Positions 18,655 through 29,116 are shown, counted from the first letter of the stretch. The stretch is 64,000 nucleotides of DNA from Geobacillus sp. 46C-IIa (GCF_014679505.1 NZ_CP061474.1:650001-714000), one strand, 5' to 3'. The notes: a model not told the origin generated them from the sequence alone. Program-made: numbers and translations.

Positions 18655-20382
18655 ATGAACGTCCATAAAAAAGAAGTCATCCGCCTGCTCGAAACGATCG
18701 CCTTGTATATGGAGATCAAAGGGGAGAACCCGTTTAAAGTGACGGCGTTTCGCAAAGCGGCGAACGCCTTGGAAGCGGACGAACGAAGCTTGTCGGAAAT
18801 CGGCGATTTCACCGCCATTCCCGGCATCGGCAAAAGCACGGCAGCGATCATCACCGAGTTTGTCGAAACCGGCTCATCGTCGGTGCTCGAGGAATTAAAG
18901 CGCGACATTCCGGAAACGCTGCTTGCCTTGCTTAAGATCCCGGGGCTTGGCGGCAAAAAAATCGCCAAGCTGCATCAAGAGCTTGGCATTGCCAATATGA
19001 ACGGATTGAAGGAAGCGTGCCTTGCGGGAAAGGTACGAGAGCTTCCCGGCTTCGGCGCGAAAACAGAAGAAAAGCTGCTGGCGGCGATGGAGGAAGCAGG
19101 CAAACGCCCCGAGCGGCTGCCGCTTGCCTGGGTGTTGCCGATGGCGGCCGATATCGAGCGCCAGCTTGCCGAAATGGATGGGGTGATCCGTTTTTCACGG
19201 GCCGGCAGTTTGCGGCGTTTGAAGGAAACGGTGAAAGATTTGGATTATGTCATCGCTACCGATCGCCCGTCCGAAGTGCGCGAAGCGCTCCTTCGTCTTT
19301 CGCGCATCCGCGAGGTGATCGCCGCCGGAGAAACGAAAGTGTCGCTTCTTTTTCAATACGAGTATGAAGTGGCGGCTGATTTTCGGCTCGTCAGCACGGC
19401 CGAGTTTGCGACCGCGCTTCACCATTTTACCGGATCGAAAGAGCATAATGTGCGCATGCGTCAGCTTGCCAAAGAGCGCAGGGAAAAAATTAGCGAATAC
19501 GGCGTCGAAGACCAAACGACAGGGGATGTGAAAACATTTCCTGATGAACCGGCGTTTTACGCCCACTTCGGGCTGCCGTACATTCCGCCTGAACTGCGCG
19601 AAGACGGTGCGGAAGTCGAGCGGTATTCTTCTGATTATCCACTTGTCCATCTTGACGATATCCGAGGCGATTTGCATATGCATTCGGCGTGGAGCGACGG
19701 GGCGTGTTCGCTCGAGGAGCTCGTTGAGGCGTGTCGCCGCCGCGGCTACCGGTATATCGCCATTACCGACCATTCGCAATATTTGAAAGTCGCCAACGGT
19801 TTGACGCCGGACCGGCTGCGGCACCAGCGCGAGGAAATTGAACGGCTGAACGCGCGCTATTCCGATTTTACGATCTTAGCCGGCATCGAGATGGATATTT
19901 TGCCTGATGGGACGCTCGATTACGATGATGACGTGCTCAAGGAGCTCGATTTTGTCATCGCTGCCATTCACTCTGCGTTCAAACAGCCGCGCGAGACGGT
20001 GATGAAGCGGCTCGAGACGGCGCTTTTCCACCCGTATGTCGATGTCATCGCCCATCCGACCGGCCGGCTGATCGGGCAGCGCGACGGCTATGACGTCGAT
20101 ATCGAGCGGCTGATCGAGCTGGCGGCGAAGACGAAAACGGTGCTTGAGCTCAATGCCAACCCGAACCGGCTCGATTTGTCGGCTGCTTATGTGAAAAAAG
20201 TGGAGGAAGCGGGGGCGTACATCGCCATCAACACGGACGCTCACCATTTGGACATGCTTGATGATATGGCGATTGGTGTGGCGACGGCAAGGAAAGGCTG
20301 GATCAAAAAAGAGACGGTCATCAACACATGGCCGCTTGAGAAACTGCAACAGTTTTTGCGCGACAAACGAAGCCAAACATGA
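18655..20382 (+). CDS. polX: Family X DNA polymerase/3'-5' exonuclease PolX
   Basis: DNA repair polymerase of 575 residues. The N-terminal part has helix-hairpin-helix units (AIPGIGKSTAAIITEF, IPGLGGKKIAKLHQEL, LPGFGAKTEEKLL) and the nucleotidyltransferase palm with LKDLDYVIATD-type acidic residues (here VKDLDYVIAT). The C-terminal PHP domain starts near residue 339 with DLHMHSAWSDG and carries further metal ligands in ITDHSQY and INTDAHH. The protein fills gaps and removes damaged bases at repair sites. The ATG at 18655 follows AAAGGAAGGGG. It lies in the conserved zapA–cvpA–polX–mutS2 cluster; mutS2 begins 21 bases after its stop. Confidence 0.95.
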   Translation: MNVHKKEVIRLLETIALYMEIKGENPFKVTAFRKAANALEADERSLSEIGDFTAIPGIGKSTAAIITEFVETGSSSVLEELKRDIPETLLALLKIPGLGGKKIAKLHQELGIANMNGLKEACLAGKVRELPGFGAKTEEKLLAAMEEAGKRPERLPLAWVLPMAADIERQLAEMDGVIRFSRAGSLRRLKETVKDLDYVIATDRPSEVREALLRLSRIREVIAAGETKVSLLFQYEYEVAADFRLVSTAEFATALHHFTGSKEHNVRMRQLAKERREKISEYGVEDQTTGDVKTFPDEPAFYAHFGLPYIPPELREDGAEVERYSSDYPLVHLDDIRGDLHMHSAWSDGACSLEELVEACRRRGYRYIAITDHSQYLKVANGLTPDRLRHQREEIERLNARYSDFTILAGIEMDILPDGTLDYDDDVLKELDFVIAAIHSAFKQPRETVMKRLETALFHPYVDVIAHPTGRLIGQRDGYDVDIERLIELAAKTKTVLELNANPNRLDLSAAYVKKVEEAGAYIAINTDAHHLDMLDDMAIGVATARKGWIKKETVINTWPLEKLQQFLRDKRSQT

Positions 20383-20403
20383 TGAGGCATGGAGGTCAAA
20401 CAA

Positions 20404-22758
20404 GTGCAACAAAAAATGCTTCGCATTTTGGAATTTGACAAAGTGAAAGAGCAGTTGGCCGAGCATGCGTCATCCGCGCTCGGTTTAGAGAAAATCACCG
20501 CCCTTGTTCCGTCGCCCGACTTGGACGAAGTGGCGGTTTGGCTCGAAGAAACGGATGAAGCGGCCGCGGTGTTGCGGCTGCGCGGCTATGTGCCGCTTGA
20601 TGGGGTCGTCAACATCCGTCCGCATTTGAAACGGGCGGCGATCGGCGGCATGTTAAGTCCGCTTGAGCTGCTCGAGGTGGCGGCGACGGCCGCGGCGAGC
20701 CGGCAAATGAAGCGGTTAATTGCCGACTTGCAGGAAGAGCATGGCAGGCTTGTGCGGCTTGCTGGCTATGCCGATGAGCTTGCCGAAGTGCCGGCGCTGG
20801 AAGAGGACATCCGCCGCTCCATCGATGATCATGGCGAGGTGTTGGACGCAGCGAGCGACCGCCTTCGTTCGCTCCGGGGGCAAATCCGGGCGGCCGAAGC
20901 GCGCATCCGCGAAAAACTGGAAGGCATTATCCGCTCGCCATCGGCGCAAAAGCGGCTGTCGGATGCGATCATTACGATCCGCAACGATCGGTACGTCATC
21001 CCAGTCAAGCAGGAATATCGCGGCGCTTATGGCGGCATCGTTCATGACCAGTCGGCGTCCGGGGCGACGCTGTTTATCGAGCCGCAGGCGGTTGTCGAGC
21101 TGAATAACGCGTTGCGCGAGGCGCGGGCGAAAGAAAAGCAAGAAATCGAACGCATTTTGCGTGAGCTCTCAGCCAAAGTGGCCGAACAGGCCGAACCGCT
21201 CGAGCGGGCGGTTGCGGCGCTCGCTCATTTGGACTTCTTGTTTGCCAAAGCGAAATACGCGCGCCGGCTGCAGGCGGCCAAACCGGCAGTTAACAACCGC
21301 GGTTACCTCCGCTTTTTGCAGGCGCGCCACCCGCTGCTCGACCAAGACAAAGCGGTGCCAAACGACATTGTATTGGGCGGTGATTATACGACAATTGTCA
21401 TCACTGGGCCGAACACTGGCGGAAAAACGGTGACGTTAAAAACGGTTGGCCTGTTGACGTTAATGGCGCAAGCCGGGCTGTTTATCCCGGCGGCGGACGG
21501 GTCGGAAGCCGCGGTGTTCCGCGCAGTGTACGCGGATATCGGCGATGAGCAGTCGATCGAACAAAGCTTGAGCACGTTCTCGTCCCATATGGTCAATATC
21601 GTCGACATTTTGCGCCACGTTGATGAGGAAAGCCTTGTGCTCTTTGATGAGCTCGGAGCGGGCACCGACCCGCAAGAGGGGGCGGCGCTGGCCATCGCTA
21701 TTTTGGACGAGGTGCACGGGCGCGGGGCGCGGACGGTGGCGACGACGCATTATCCGGAGTTGAAAGCGTACGGCTACAACCGCCCCGGGGTGGTGAATGC
21801 CAGCGTCGAGTTTGACACCGAAACGCTCCGTCCGACGTATAAATTGTTGATCGGCATCCCCGGCCGCAGCAACGCCTTTGACATCTCGCGCCGCTTAGGG
21901 CTCGATGAGCGGATCATCGAGCGGGCGAAGGCGCAAGTGAGTGCTGAAACCCATAACGTGGAAAACATGATCGCTTCGCTCGAGCGAAGCAAAAAGCAAG
22001 CCGAGGAAGATGAGGCGCGGGCGCGCGCGGCGCTTGAGGAAGCCAAGCGGCTGCGTGCCGAGTGGGAACAGAAACTCGAAGAGCTGGAAGACGAAAAAGC
22101 AGAGCAGCTCGCCGAGGCGGCGCAAAAGGCGGCCGACATCATCCGCGCCGCCGAGCGCGAGGCCGAGCGGACCATCCACGAGCTGCGCCGCCTGCAAAAA
22201 GAAAAGCAGGCGGAAGTGAAAGAGCACGAGCTTATCGCTGCGAAACAGCGGCTCGCTGCTGCTATGCCGACGGTGGAAAAACGGAAAAAGGCGAAAAAAG
22301 CAGCGGCACGCCATGCGTTCCAGCCGGGTGATGAAGTAAAAGTGACGAGCTTAAACCAAAAAGGGTATTTGATTGAAAAAGTGTCAGAGGACGAATGGCA
22401 AGTGCAGCTCGGCATTTTGAAAATGAAAATTCGCGAGCGCGACTTGGAGTATATCGGCAGCGCGCCGGCCAAGGAAGTGACGCCGATTGCGACTGTGAAA
22501 GGCAAGGACGCCCATGTGAGCCTCGAGCTCGACTTGCGCGGCGAGCGTTATGAAGATGCCCTCGTGCGGCTGGAAAAATATATCGATGACGCTGTACTTG
22601 CCGGCTATCCGCGCGTCTCGATCATCCACGGCAAAGGAACAGGTGCGCTTCGCCAAGGAGTGCAGCAGTTTTTAAAACAGCACCGGGCGGTAAAGAGCTT
22701 CCGGTTCGGCGCGGCGAATGAAGGCGGCACCGGGGTGACGGTCGTCGAACTGAAATGA
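20404..22758 (+). CDS. mutS2: Endonuclease MutS2
   Basis: A 784-residue MutS paralogue that acts on recombination intermediates and, in B. subtilis, on collided ribosomes. It lacks the mismatch-recognition domain. The ATPase has Walker A GPNTGGKT near residue 335, Walker [20 protein letters not shown], and [13 protein letters not shown] long Lys/Glu-rich coiled coil follows (about residues 510-620), and the C-terminal Smr nuclease domain starts near residue 709 with [15 protein letters not shown] and ends with [17 protein letters not shown] chose the GTG at 20404 ([11 protein letters not shown]) because GGAGGT lies just upstream; an ATG at 20389 would precede that site. Confidence 0.95.
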   Translation: MQQKMLRILEFDKVKEQLAEHASSALGLEKITALVPSPDLDEVAVWLEETDEAAAVLRLRGYVPLDGVVNIRPHLKRAAIGGMLSPLELLEVAATAAASRQMKRLIADLQEEHGRLVRLAGYADELAEVPALEEDIRRSIDDHGEVLDAASDRLRSLRGQIRAAEARIREKLEGIIRSPSAQKRLSDAIITIRNDRYVIPVKQEYRGAYGGIVHDQSASGATLFIEPQAVVELNNALREARAKEKQEIERILRELSAKVAEQAEPLERAVAALAHLDFLFAKAKYARRLQAAKPAVNNRGYLRFLQARHPLLDQDKAVPNDIVLGGDYTTIVITGPNTGGKTVTLKTVGLLTLMAQAGLFIPAADGSEAAVFRAVYADIGDEQSIEQSLSTFSSHMVNIVDILRHVDEESLVLFDELGAGTDPQEGAALAIAILDEVHGRGARTVATTHYPELKAYGYNRPGVVNASVEFDTETLRPTYKLLIGIPGRSNAFDISRRLGLDERIIERAKAQVSAETHNVENMIASLERSKKQAEEDEARARAALEEAKRLRAEWEQKLEELEDEKAEQLAEAAQKAADIIRAAEREAERTIHELRRLQKEKQAEVKEHELIAAKQRLAAAMPTVEKRKKAKKAAARHAFQPGDEVKVTSLNQKGYLIEKVSEDEWQVQLGILKMKIRERDLEYIGSAPAKEVTPIATVKGKDAHVSLELDLRGERYEDALVRLEKYIDDAVLAGYPRVSIIHGKGTGALRQGVQQFLKQHRAVKSFRFGAANEGGTGVTVVELK

Positions 22759-22773
22759 TAAGGGGAGAGAGCA

Positions 22774-23181
22774 ATGACGCCGTTTTGGGAGCATGACATG
22801 GTGAGAACGGCGGCCAATTTCAGCGTCGCGGTGTTGTGCATCGTCGTATTTTTGGCCCTGTTTGAGCTGGTGACGAAATACAAAAACTGGGAGGAAATCC
22901 GCAACGGTAATGTGGCGGTGGCGATGGCGACAGGCGGAAAGATTTTTGGCATCGCCAACATTTTCCGCTATGCGCTTGACCGCCATGAGTCGCTGTTATC
23001 GATGGTCGGCTGGGGTGTATATGGGTTTTTGCTTTTATTGGCGGCATACTTTATTTACGAGTTTTTGACGCCGAAGTTCAATATTGATGAGGAAATCGCC
23101 AACGACAACCGGGCGGTCGGCTTTATTTCGATGGTCATTTCCGTCGGTTTGTCGTTTGTGATCGGCGAAGGCATTCAGTAA
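22774..23181 (+). CDS. DUF350 family membrane protein (YshE-like)
   Basis: A 135-residue protein with about four membrane helices in two similar halves, each with a hydrophobic helix pair and an N-[GD]-N motif: RNGNVAVAMATGGKIFGIA and IANDNRAVGFISMVISVG. This internal duplication is characteristic of DUF350 proteins, whose role is unknown. It has a good ribosome site (AGGGGAGAGA), lies 15 bases after mutS2, and is followed by a small membrane protein gene. B. subtilis has YshE at the equivalent place. Confidence 0.85.
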   Translation: MTPFWEHDMVRTAANFSVAVLCIVVFLALFELVTKYKNWEEIRNGNVAVAMATGGKIFGIANIFRYALDRHESLLSMVGWGVYGFLLLLAAYFIYEFLTPKFNIDEEIANDNRAVGFISMVISVGLSFVIGEGIQ

Positions 23182-23195
23182 AGGGGAACAAAGCG

Positions 23196-23360
23196 ATGGA
23201 CGCAGTAGTGAAAGGGCTGTTGATCATCGTCGGTCTACTGTTGGTCGCCGGCATTGTTTATATGGCGGTGCGCAACAGATCGATGGATGTGTTGGCGAAA
23301 ATTTTGTTTGTCGTCTGTGCCTGTTTTCTTTTGACGGGGTTGATGTATTGGTTTTGGTGA
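23196..23360 (+). CDS. Small membrane protein of 54 residues, function unknown
   Basis: A short gene with a clear site (AAAGGGGAAC) six bases before its ATG, 14 bases after the DUF350 gene and immediately before a terminator. The product has two hydrophobic helices: VVKGLLIIVGLLLVAGIVYM, a short basic turn RNRSMD, and ILFVVCACFLLTGLMYWFW. Position, ribosome site and the terminator abutting its stop argue that it is real and the last gene of the mutS2 transcript. I do not recognise a family. Confidence 0.75.
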   Translation: MDAVVKGLLIIVGLLLVAGIVYMAVRNRSMDVLAKILFVVCACFLLTGLMYWFW

Positions 23361-23389
23361 CGCTGGACATAGTTCCAGCGTTGTTTTTT
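23361..23389 (+). terminator. Terminator of the mutS2 transcript
   Basis: The 7-bp stem CGCTGGA / TCCAGCG is followed by TTGTTTTTT, directly after the stop of the 54-residue gene. Confidence 0.88.
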
Positions 23390-23441
23390 GTGATGAAAAA
23401 TTTAGAATAATAGAATAAAATAAGAGCAAGGAGGGATTGTG

Positions 23442-25142
23442 ATGGAAAAGCGATGGCTTGCTCATTATCCACCGGAAATCCCACACCGGTTGGAGTATCC
23501 AAAGAAAACGCTTCCCGACTATTTGCGGGAAACGGCGGAGCAATTTGGCGAAAAGGTAGCGATTGATTTTTTAGGAAAGACGGTGACGTTTCGTGAACTG
23601 TATGAACAGGCGCTGACGTTTGCCCACTATTTGCGGAGGCTGGGTGTCAAGGAGGGCGATCGCGTGGCGGTGATGCTGCCGAATTGCCCGCAGGCGGTCA
23701 TCAGCTATTATGGGACGCTTATGGCTGGCGGCATCGTGGTGCAGACAAACCCGCTGTACACCGAGTATGAGCTTGAATACCAACTCAACGACAGCGGCGC
23801 CTCGGTGCTTGTGACCATGGATATCTTGTATCCAAAGACGGAACGATTAAAAGGGAGAACACCGGTCAAACATTGGATTGTCACGAGAATGCAAGAGTAT
23901 TTGCCCACGGTGAAGAAATGGCTGTATCCGCTTGTGCAGTGGAAGCAAAACATGCCCATCGTCCGCATCGAGGAAAGCGAAACCGTTCATTTGTTCCGGC
24001 TGATCATCAGTCGGAAGGAGAGGGCGCCGATCGGGGTGGACATCGATCCGGTGGAAGATGTGGCGCTGCTGCAGTACACAGGCGGAACGACCGGCCAGCC
24101 GAAAGCGGCCATGCTGACGCACCACAATTTGATCGCGAATACATTGATGTGCGCTCATTGGGTGTATAAGTGCGAGAAAGGAAAAGAAACGGTGCTTGGC
24201 ATCTTGCCGTTTTTCCATGTATACGGGATGACGACGGTAATGAATTTGGCCATCATGCAAGCGAGCAAAATGGTGCTGCTGCCGCGATTTGACGTGAAAC
24301 AAACGTTAAAAGCGATTGAGCGCACGCGGCCGACGATGTTTCCAGGCGCGCCGACGATATACATCGCGCTGTTAAATGACCCCGATTTGCCGAAATATGA
24401 TTTGTCATCGATCAAGGTGTGCATTAGCGGTTCGGCTCCGCTGCCGATCGAAGTGCAAGAGCGGTTTGAGCGGGCGACCGGCGGAAAATTGATTGAAGGA
24501 TATGGCCTCACAGAAGCGTCGCCTGTCACTCACAGCAACTTCCTTTGGGATGGCGAACGGGTGAAAGGAAGCATCGGCGTGCCTTGGCCGGATACGGAAG
24601 CGAAAATCATTTCATTGGAAACAGGAGAGGAGGCAAAGCCGGGCGAGCCGGGGGAACTCATCGTGCGCGGCCCGCAAGTGATGAAAGGCTACTGGAACCG
24701 GCCGGAAGAGACCGAGCAAGTGCTGCGCGATGGCTGGCTGTATACCGGGGATATCGGCTACATGGATGAGCGCGGCTATTTTTATATTGTCGACCGGAAA
24801 AAAGATGTGATTATCGCCGGCGGTTACAACATTTATCCGCGCGAAGTCGAAGAAGTGCTGTACGAACACCCGAAAGTGCAAGAAGCGGCTGTCATCGGCG
24901 TTCCCGACCCGTACCGCGGTGAGACGGTAAAAGCGTTCATCGTCTTGAAACCAGGGGAGGAGTGCAGTGAACAAGAGATTGATGCTTTTATGCGCGAGCG
25001 GCTCGCAGCTTATAAAGTGCCGCGTCTGTACGAGTTTCGAAGCGAGCTGCCGAAAACTGCGGTTGGGAAAATTTTGCGCCGGGCGCTCGTTGAAGAAGAG
25101 AAAAAGAAGCTTGACAAATCGTCAGAACGATCCGTAAAATAA
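23442..25142 (+). CDS. lcfA: Long-chain fatty acid--CoA ligase
   Basis: Activates long-chain fatty acids to acyl-CoA with ATP for beta-oxidation; cytoplasmic or membrane-associated. The 566-residue protein has the AMP-binding signature LLQYTGGTTGQPKAAMLTH, the adenylate motif IEGYGLTEASPV, the hinge TGDIGYMDERGYF with VDRKKDVIIAGGYNIYPREV, and the C-terminal catalytic lysine in PKTAVGKILRRAL. The ATG at 23442 follows AAGGAGGG with ideal spacing. It heads the conserved lcfA–fadR–fadB–etfB–etfA group. No FadR-type site is visible in the bases just upstream of it, unlike what I recall for B. subtilis; the site lies after this gene instead. Confidence 0.95.
   Translation: MEKRWLAHYPPEIPHRLEYPKKTLPDYLRETAEQFGEKVAIDFLGKTVTFRELYEQALTFAHYLRRLGVKEGDRVAVMLPNCPQAVISYYGTLMAGGIVVQTNPLYTEYELEYQLNDSGASVLVTMDILYPKTERLKGRTPVKHWIVTRMQEYLPTVKKWLYPLVQWKQNMPIVRIEESETVHLFRLIISRKERAPIGVDIDPVEDVALLQYTGGTTGQPKAAMLTHHNLIANTLMCAHWVYKCEKGKETVLGILPFFHVYGMTTVMNLAIMQASKMVLLPRFDVKQTLKAIERTRPTMFPGAPTIYIALLNDPDLPKYDLSSIKVCISGSAPLPIEVQERFERATGGKLIEGYGLTEASPVTHSNFLWDGERVKGSIGVPWPDTEAKIISLETGEEAKPGEPGELIVRGPQVMKGYWNRPEETEQVLRDGWLYTGDIGYMDERGYFYIVDRKKDVIIAGGYNIYPREVEEVLYEHPKVQEAAVIGVPDPYRGETVKAFIVLKPGEECSEQEIDAFMRERLAAYKVPRLYEFRSELPKTAVGKILRRALVEEEKKKLDKSSERSVK
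25111..25140 (+). promoter_or_regulatory. Promoter inside the 3' end of lcfA
   Basis: A perfect -35 TTGACA at 25111-25116 is followed by an 18-bp spacer and TAAAAT at 25135-25140. It overlaps the last codons of lcfA and would start transcription near 25147, at the edge of the FadR-type operator. This gives fadR and the genes after it their own promoter. Confidence 0.75.
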
Positions 25143-25146
25143 AAAC

Positions 25147-25166
25147 ATGAATGATGATTCATTCAT
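25147..25166 (+). promoter_or_regulatory. FadR operator
   Basis: TGAATGATGATTCATTCA at 25148-25165 matches the B. subtilis FadR consensus TGAATGANTANTCATTCA closely, with perfect 8-bp arms ATGAATGA/TCATTCAT. It covers the expected start of transcription of the promoter at 25111, so bound FadR should repress fadR–fadB–etfBA. Long-chain acyl-CoA would release it. Confidence 0.9.
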
Positions 25167-25202
25167 TTGATGACTGGTGATGAAGAAAAGGAGAATCTAG
25201 GG

Positions 25203-25790
25203 TTGCGCAGAGAAAAACCGAAATTTAAACAAATTATTGATGCGGCCGTCGTCGTCATCGCTGAACATGGCTATCATCAGGCGCAAGTGTCAAAAATCGC
25301 TAGGCAAGCCGGTGTCGCCGACGGCACGATCTACCTTTATTTTAAAAACAAAGAAGATATTTTAATCTCGCTTTTTCAAGAAAAAATGGGGGCGTTTATC
25401 GAGAAAATCGAGCAAGAAATAGAAGGAATTCAGAGCCCGCTAGAGAAATTGTATATATTGGTGAGAACTCATTTTTCCGCCCTGGCTGATGATCCGCATA
25501 TGGCGGTCGTGACGCAGTTGGAGCTGCGCCAGTCGAACAAAGAGCTGCGGCAACGCATCAATGAGGTGCTGAAAGGATATTTGCGCCTCATCGACAGCAT
25601 CATCATCGAGGGAATGGAAAAAGGGGAATTCCGCAATGATCTAGACGTCCGGCTCACCCGGCAAATGATTTTCGGCACGATCGACGAGACGGTGACGACA
25701 TGGGTCATGAACGAGCAAAAATATGACCTAGCTGCGCTCGCCGAACCGGTGTACGAACTGCTCATCAAAGGGTGCGCCGCTGGGCGTTGA
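25203..25790 (+). CDS. fadR: TetR family fatty-acid degradation repressor FadR
   Basis: A 195-residue dimeric repressor (B. subtilis FadR/YsiA) that senses long-chain acyl-CoA. The N-terminal helix-turn-helix reads QVSKIARQAGVADGTIYLYF, followed by KNKEDILISLFQEKM. The ligand domain includes VTQLELRQSNKELRQRINE and MIFGTIDETVTTWVMN, which match the B. subtilis protein almost residue for residue. I use the TTG at 25203 after AAAAGGAGA; an ATG at 25167 lies in frame but next to the operator and without a site. Its end overlaps the region before fadB. Confidence 0.94.
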   Translation: MRREKPKFKQIIDAAVVVIAEHGYHQAQVSKIARQAGVADGTIYLYFKNKEDILISLFQEKMGAFIEKIEQEIEGIQSPLEKLYILVRTHFSALADDPHMAVVTQLELRQSNKELRQRINEVLKGYLRLIDSIIIEGMEKGEFRNDLDVRLTRQMIFGTIDETVTTWVMNEQKYDLAALAEPVYELLIKGCAAGR

Positions 25791-25816
25791 CGGAAGGCAG
25801 AAAGGGGAGAGGCTTC

Positions 25817-26590
25817 ATGGAGTATTTTCGTCTGGCGAAAGAGGAATTCGTCGCTGTCGTGACGTTTTCGCGGCCGCCGGCGAACGCTCTTTCATCCGCT
25901 GTTTTGAAAGAGCTTTCAAATGTCTTGGATGAGCTTGAGACCGACCCGGGCGTACGTGCCGTGCTGCTGCATGGCGAAGGCCGGTTTTTCTCGGCCGGTG
26001 CGGATATTAAAGAATTTACGTCCGTCGCTTCCGCGGAGGAAGCGTCCGCCTTGTCGCGCAACGGCCAGCTCGTTGCGGAACGGATTGAGCGGTTTTCCAA
26101 GCCGGTGATCGCTGCGATTCATGGCGCTGCATTGGGAGGGGGGCTCGAGCTGGCGATGAGCTGCCATATTCGCCTGGTGGCGGAAAATGCGAAGCTTGGC
26201 CTGCCCGAGCTGCAGCTCGGCATCATCCCAGGGTTTGCCGGCACGCAGCGTCTTGTGCGCTACGTTGGGTTCGGCAAGGCGGCGGAAATGATGTGGACAG
26301 GCGAGCCGATCACCGGCGCAGAGGCCGTGCAGTGGGGGTTGGCCAATAAGGCGGTGCCGGAAGAGCGGCTTCTTGAGGAAGCAAGACAGCTGGCGCACAA
26401 AATTGCCGCCAAAAGCCCGCTTTCCGTTCGCGCTACGATTGAGCTGCTCAATGCGGCGAAAGAAAAGTCGTTTGCCGAGGCGGTGCGCGACGAAGCAGAA
26501 TGGTTTGGCCGCGTGTTTGTTTCCGAAGATGGGAGAGAAGGCGTGCAGGCGTTTTTGGAAAAACGTCCCCCCGTCTTTCAAGGGAAATAA
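25817..26590 (+). CDS. fadB: Enoyl-CoA hydratase
   Basis: Hydrates trans-2-enoyl-CoA in beta-oxidation; cytoplasmic. The 257-residue crotonase-fold protein has the oxyanion-hole loop RFFSAGADIKEF, the family signature IHGAALGGGLELAMSC, and the catalytic Glu segment LGLPELQLGIIPGFAGTQRL. The ATG at 25817 follows AAAGGGGAGAGG. It lies 26 bases after fadR and 65 bases before etfB, in the acyl-CoA degradation operon controlled by FadR. Confidence 0.93.
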   Translation: MEYFRLAKEEFVAVVTFSRPPANALSSAVLKELSNVLDELETDPGVRAVLLHGEGRFFSAGADIKEFTSVASAEEASALSRNGQLVAERIERFSKPVIAAIHGAALGGGLELAMSCHIRLVAENAKLGLPELQLGIIPGFAGTQRLVRYVGFGKAAEMMWTGEPITGAEAVQWGLANKAVPEERLLEEARQLAHKIAAKSPLSVRATIELLNAAKEKSFAEAVRDEAEWFGRVFVSEDGREGVQAFLEKRPPVFQGK

Positions 26591-26655
26591 TCGCTATAAA
26601 TATCGGAATCTTGGCAACTGAAATAATGTTGGATCAAACTGAGGAGGGGAATGAC

Positions 26656-27432
26656 ATGAACATTTTTGTTTTGATGAAACGCACGTTCGACACCGAGGAG
26701 AAAATCACCATCAAGAACGGCAAGATCAATGAGGAAGGTGCTGAATTCATCATCAACCCGTACGATGAATACGCCATCGAAGAGGCGATCCAAGTGCGCG
26801 ACAAACATGGCGGCGAAGTGACGGTCGTCACCGTCGGCAGCGAGGAAGCGGAAAAAGAGCTGCGCACAGCGCTCGCTATGGGCTGCGACAAAGCGGTGCT
26901 CATCAACATTGACGACGATGTCGAAGAGCAAGACCAATATACGACCGCGAAAGTGCTCGCGGAATATTTAAAAGATAAAAATCCGGATTTGATTTTGGCC
27001 GGCAATGTGGCCATTGACGGCGGATCGGGGCAAGTCGGCCCGCGCGTGGCCGAATTGCTCGGCATCCCATACGTGACGACGATTACGAAGCTTGACATTG
27101 CCGATGGCAAAAAAGTGACCGTTGTGCGCGACGTCGAGGGGGATGAGGAAGTGATCGAAACGTCGCTGCCGCTCCTTGTCACCGCCCAACAAGGGCTGAA
27201 TGAGCCGCGTTACCCGTCGCTGCCAGGCATTATGAAAGCGAAAAAGAAACCGCTTGATGAGCTTGAGCTCGATGACTTGGATCTTGACGAGGACGATGTC
27301 GAGGCGAAAACAAAAACGATTGAAGTGTTCTTGCCGCCGAAGCGGGAAGAAGGGAAAATTTTACAAGGAGAGATTGCTGATCAAGTCAAAGAGCTTGTCG
27401 GGCTGCTCCGCTCCGAAGCGAAAGTCGTTTGA
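26656..27432 (+). CDS. etfB: Electron transfer flavoprotein beta subunit
   Basis: With EtfA it carries electrons from acyl-CoA dehydrogenase to the respiratory chain; it binds AMP structurally. The 258-residue protein opens MNIFVLMKRTFDTEEKITI and has EYAIEEAIQVRDKHGGEVTV and the nucleotide region LAGNVAIDGGSGQVGPRVAE. The start follows GAGGAGGGGA. It lies in order fadB–etfB–etfA as in B. subtilis. Confidence 0.95.
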   Translation: MNIFVLMKRTFDTEEKITIKNGKINEEGAEFIINPYDEYAIEEAIQVRDKHGGEVTVVTVGSEEAEKELRTALAMGCDKAVLINIDDDVEEQDQYTTAKVLAEYLKDKNPDLILAGNVAIDGGSGQVGPRVAELLGIPYVTTITKLDIADGKKVTVVRDVEGDEEVIETSLPLLVTAQQGLNEPRYPSLPGIMKAKKKPLDELELDDLDLDEDDVEAKTKTIEVFLPPKREEGKILQGEIADQVKELVGLLRSEAKVV

Positions 27433-27507
27433 AACGGCAGGCGGTGCGGTTGTCGACGCTCTCTAACGGACGGAAACCATGAACAATAAGGGTAGGGGGA
27501 CTGAAAC

Positions 27508-28485
<978 letters not shown>

Positions 28486-28492
28486 TGAATAA

Positions 28493-28520
28493 CACGGGCG
28501 GCTGTAGCCGTCCGTTTTTT
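28493..28520 (+). terminator. Terminator of the fadR–etfA operon
   Basis: The stem ACGGGCGGC / GCCGTCCGT (one G-T pair) has loop TGTA and is followed by a run of six T. Confidence 0.9.
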
Positions 28521-28637
28521 GACGGATAAATTCCGAGGCAAAAGCGAATAGTAGAAACGAGGCAAAATATTCGCGTCGTTTCAAATTTCCATGGTATACT
28601 TTGCTTGCAGCATTCTAGCATATGGGAGGGAATTCGC

Positions 28638-28952
28638 ATGGCCATTATCAATGCGACAGACCAAACGTTCGCCGCAGAAACGAAAGACGGCGTCACGCTC
28701 GTTGACTTTTGGGCGCCATGGTGCGGCCCGTGCCGCATGATCGCTCCGGTGCTTGAGGAGCTTGATCAAGAAATGGGTGACAAAGTGAAAATCGTCAAAG
28801 TGAATGTTGATGAAAACCAAGAAACAGCCTCAAGGTTCGGCGTTATGAGCATCCCGACGCTGCTCGTGTTCAAAAACGGCGAGCTCGTCGATAAAGCGAT
28901 TGGCTATCAACCGAAAGAAGCGCTTGTGCAGCTTGTCGGCAAACATGTGTAA
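28638..28952 (+). CDS. trxA: Thioredoxin
   Basis: Cytoplasmic disulfide reductase of 104 residues with the active site VDFWAPWCGPCRMIAP and the conserved cis-proline loop FGVMSIPTLLVFKNGE. The ATG at 28638 follows GGGAGGG; an upstream in-frame ATG at 28605 overlaps a promoter-like TATACT (28595-28600) and is not credible. Monocistronic: a terminator follows immediately. In B. subtilis uvrC lies next to trxA; here a 9-kb block intervenes. Confidence 0.97.
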   Translation: MAIINATDQTFAAETKDGVTLVDFWAPWCGPCRMIAPVLEELDQEMGDKVKIVKVNVDENQETASRFGVMSIPTLLVFKNGELVDKAIGYQPKEALVQLVGKHV

Positions 28953-28960
28953 CTTGGCGG

Positions 28961-28995
28961 AAGATCCACGGTTCGATGAACGTGGATCTTTTTAT
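28961..28995 (+). terminator. Terminator of trxA
   Basis: A perfect 9-bp stem AGATCCACG / CGTGGATCT is followed by TTTTATT. Confidence 0.9.
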
Positions 28996-29059
28996 TGGCG
29001 TGGCGTTCGTTTCATCACACGGAGCGAGATGAAACGCGCCCCGTTTTGGCAAATAATTA

Positions 29060-29116
29060 TTGACAGTGAAAATCATTATCTATTATAATAAATTGCGTTA
29101 ATGAAAATCATTATCA
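29060..29116 (+). promoter_or_regulatory. Fur-controlled promoter with two Fur boxes
   Basis: A consensus promoter TTGACA (29060-29065), 18-bp spacer and TATAAT (29084-29089) has a Fur box in its spacer: TGAAAATCATTATCT at 29067-29081, 13 of 15 against TGATAATNATTATCA. A second box, TGAAAATCATTATCA at 29102-29116 (one mismatch), lies just downstream. Iron-loaded Fur should block RNA polymerase here. Confidence 0.88.

Noticed and set aside
23385..23441. FadR operator upstream of lcfA
   Set aside because: I looked for TGAATGA-type arms here and found none; only an AT-rich stretch is present.
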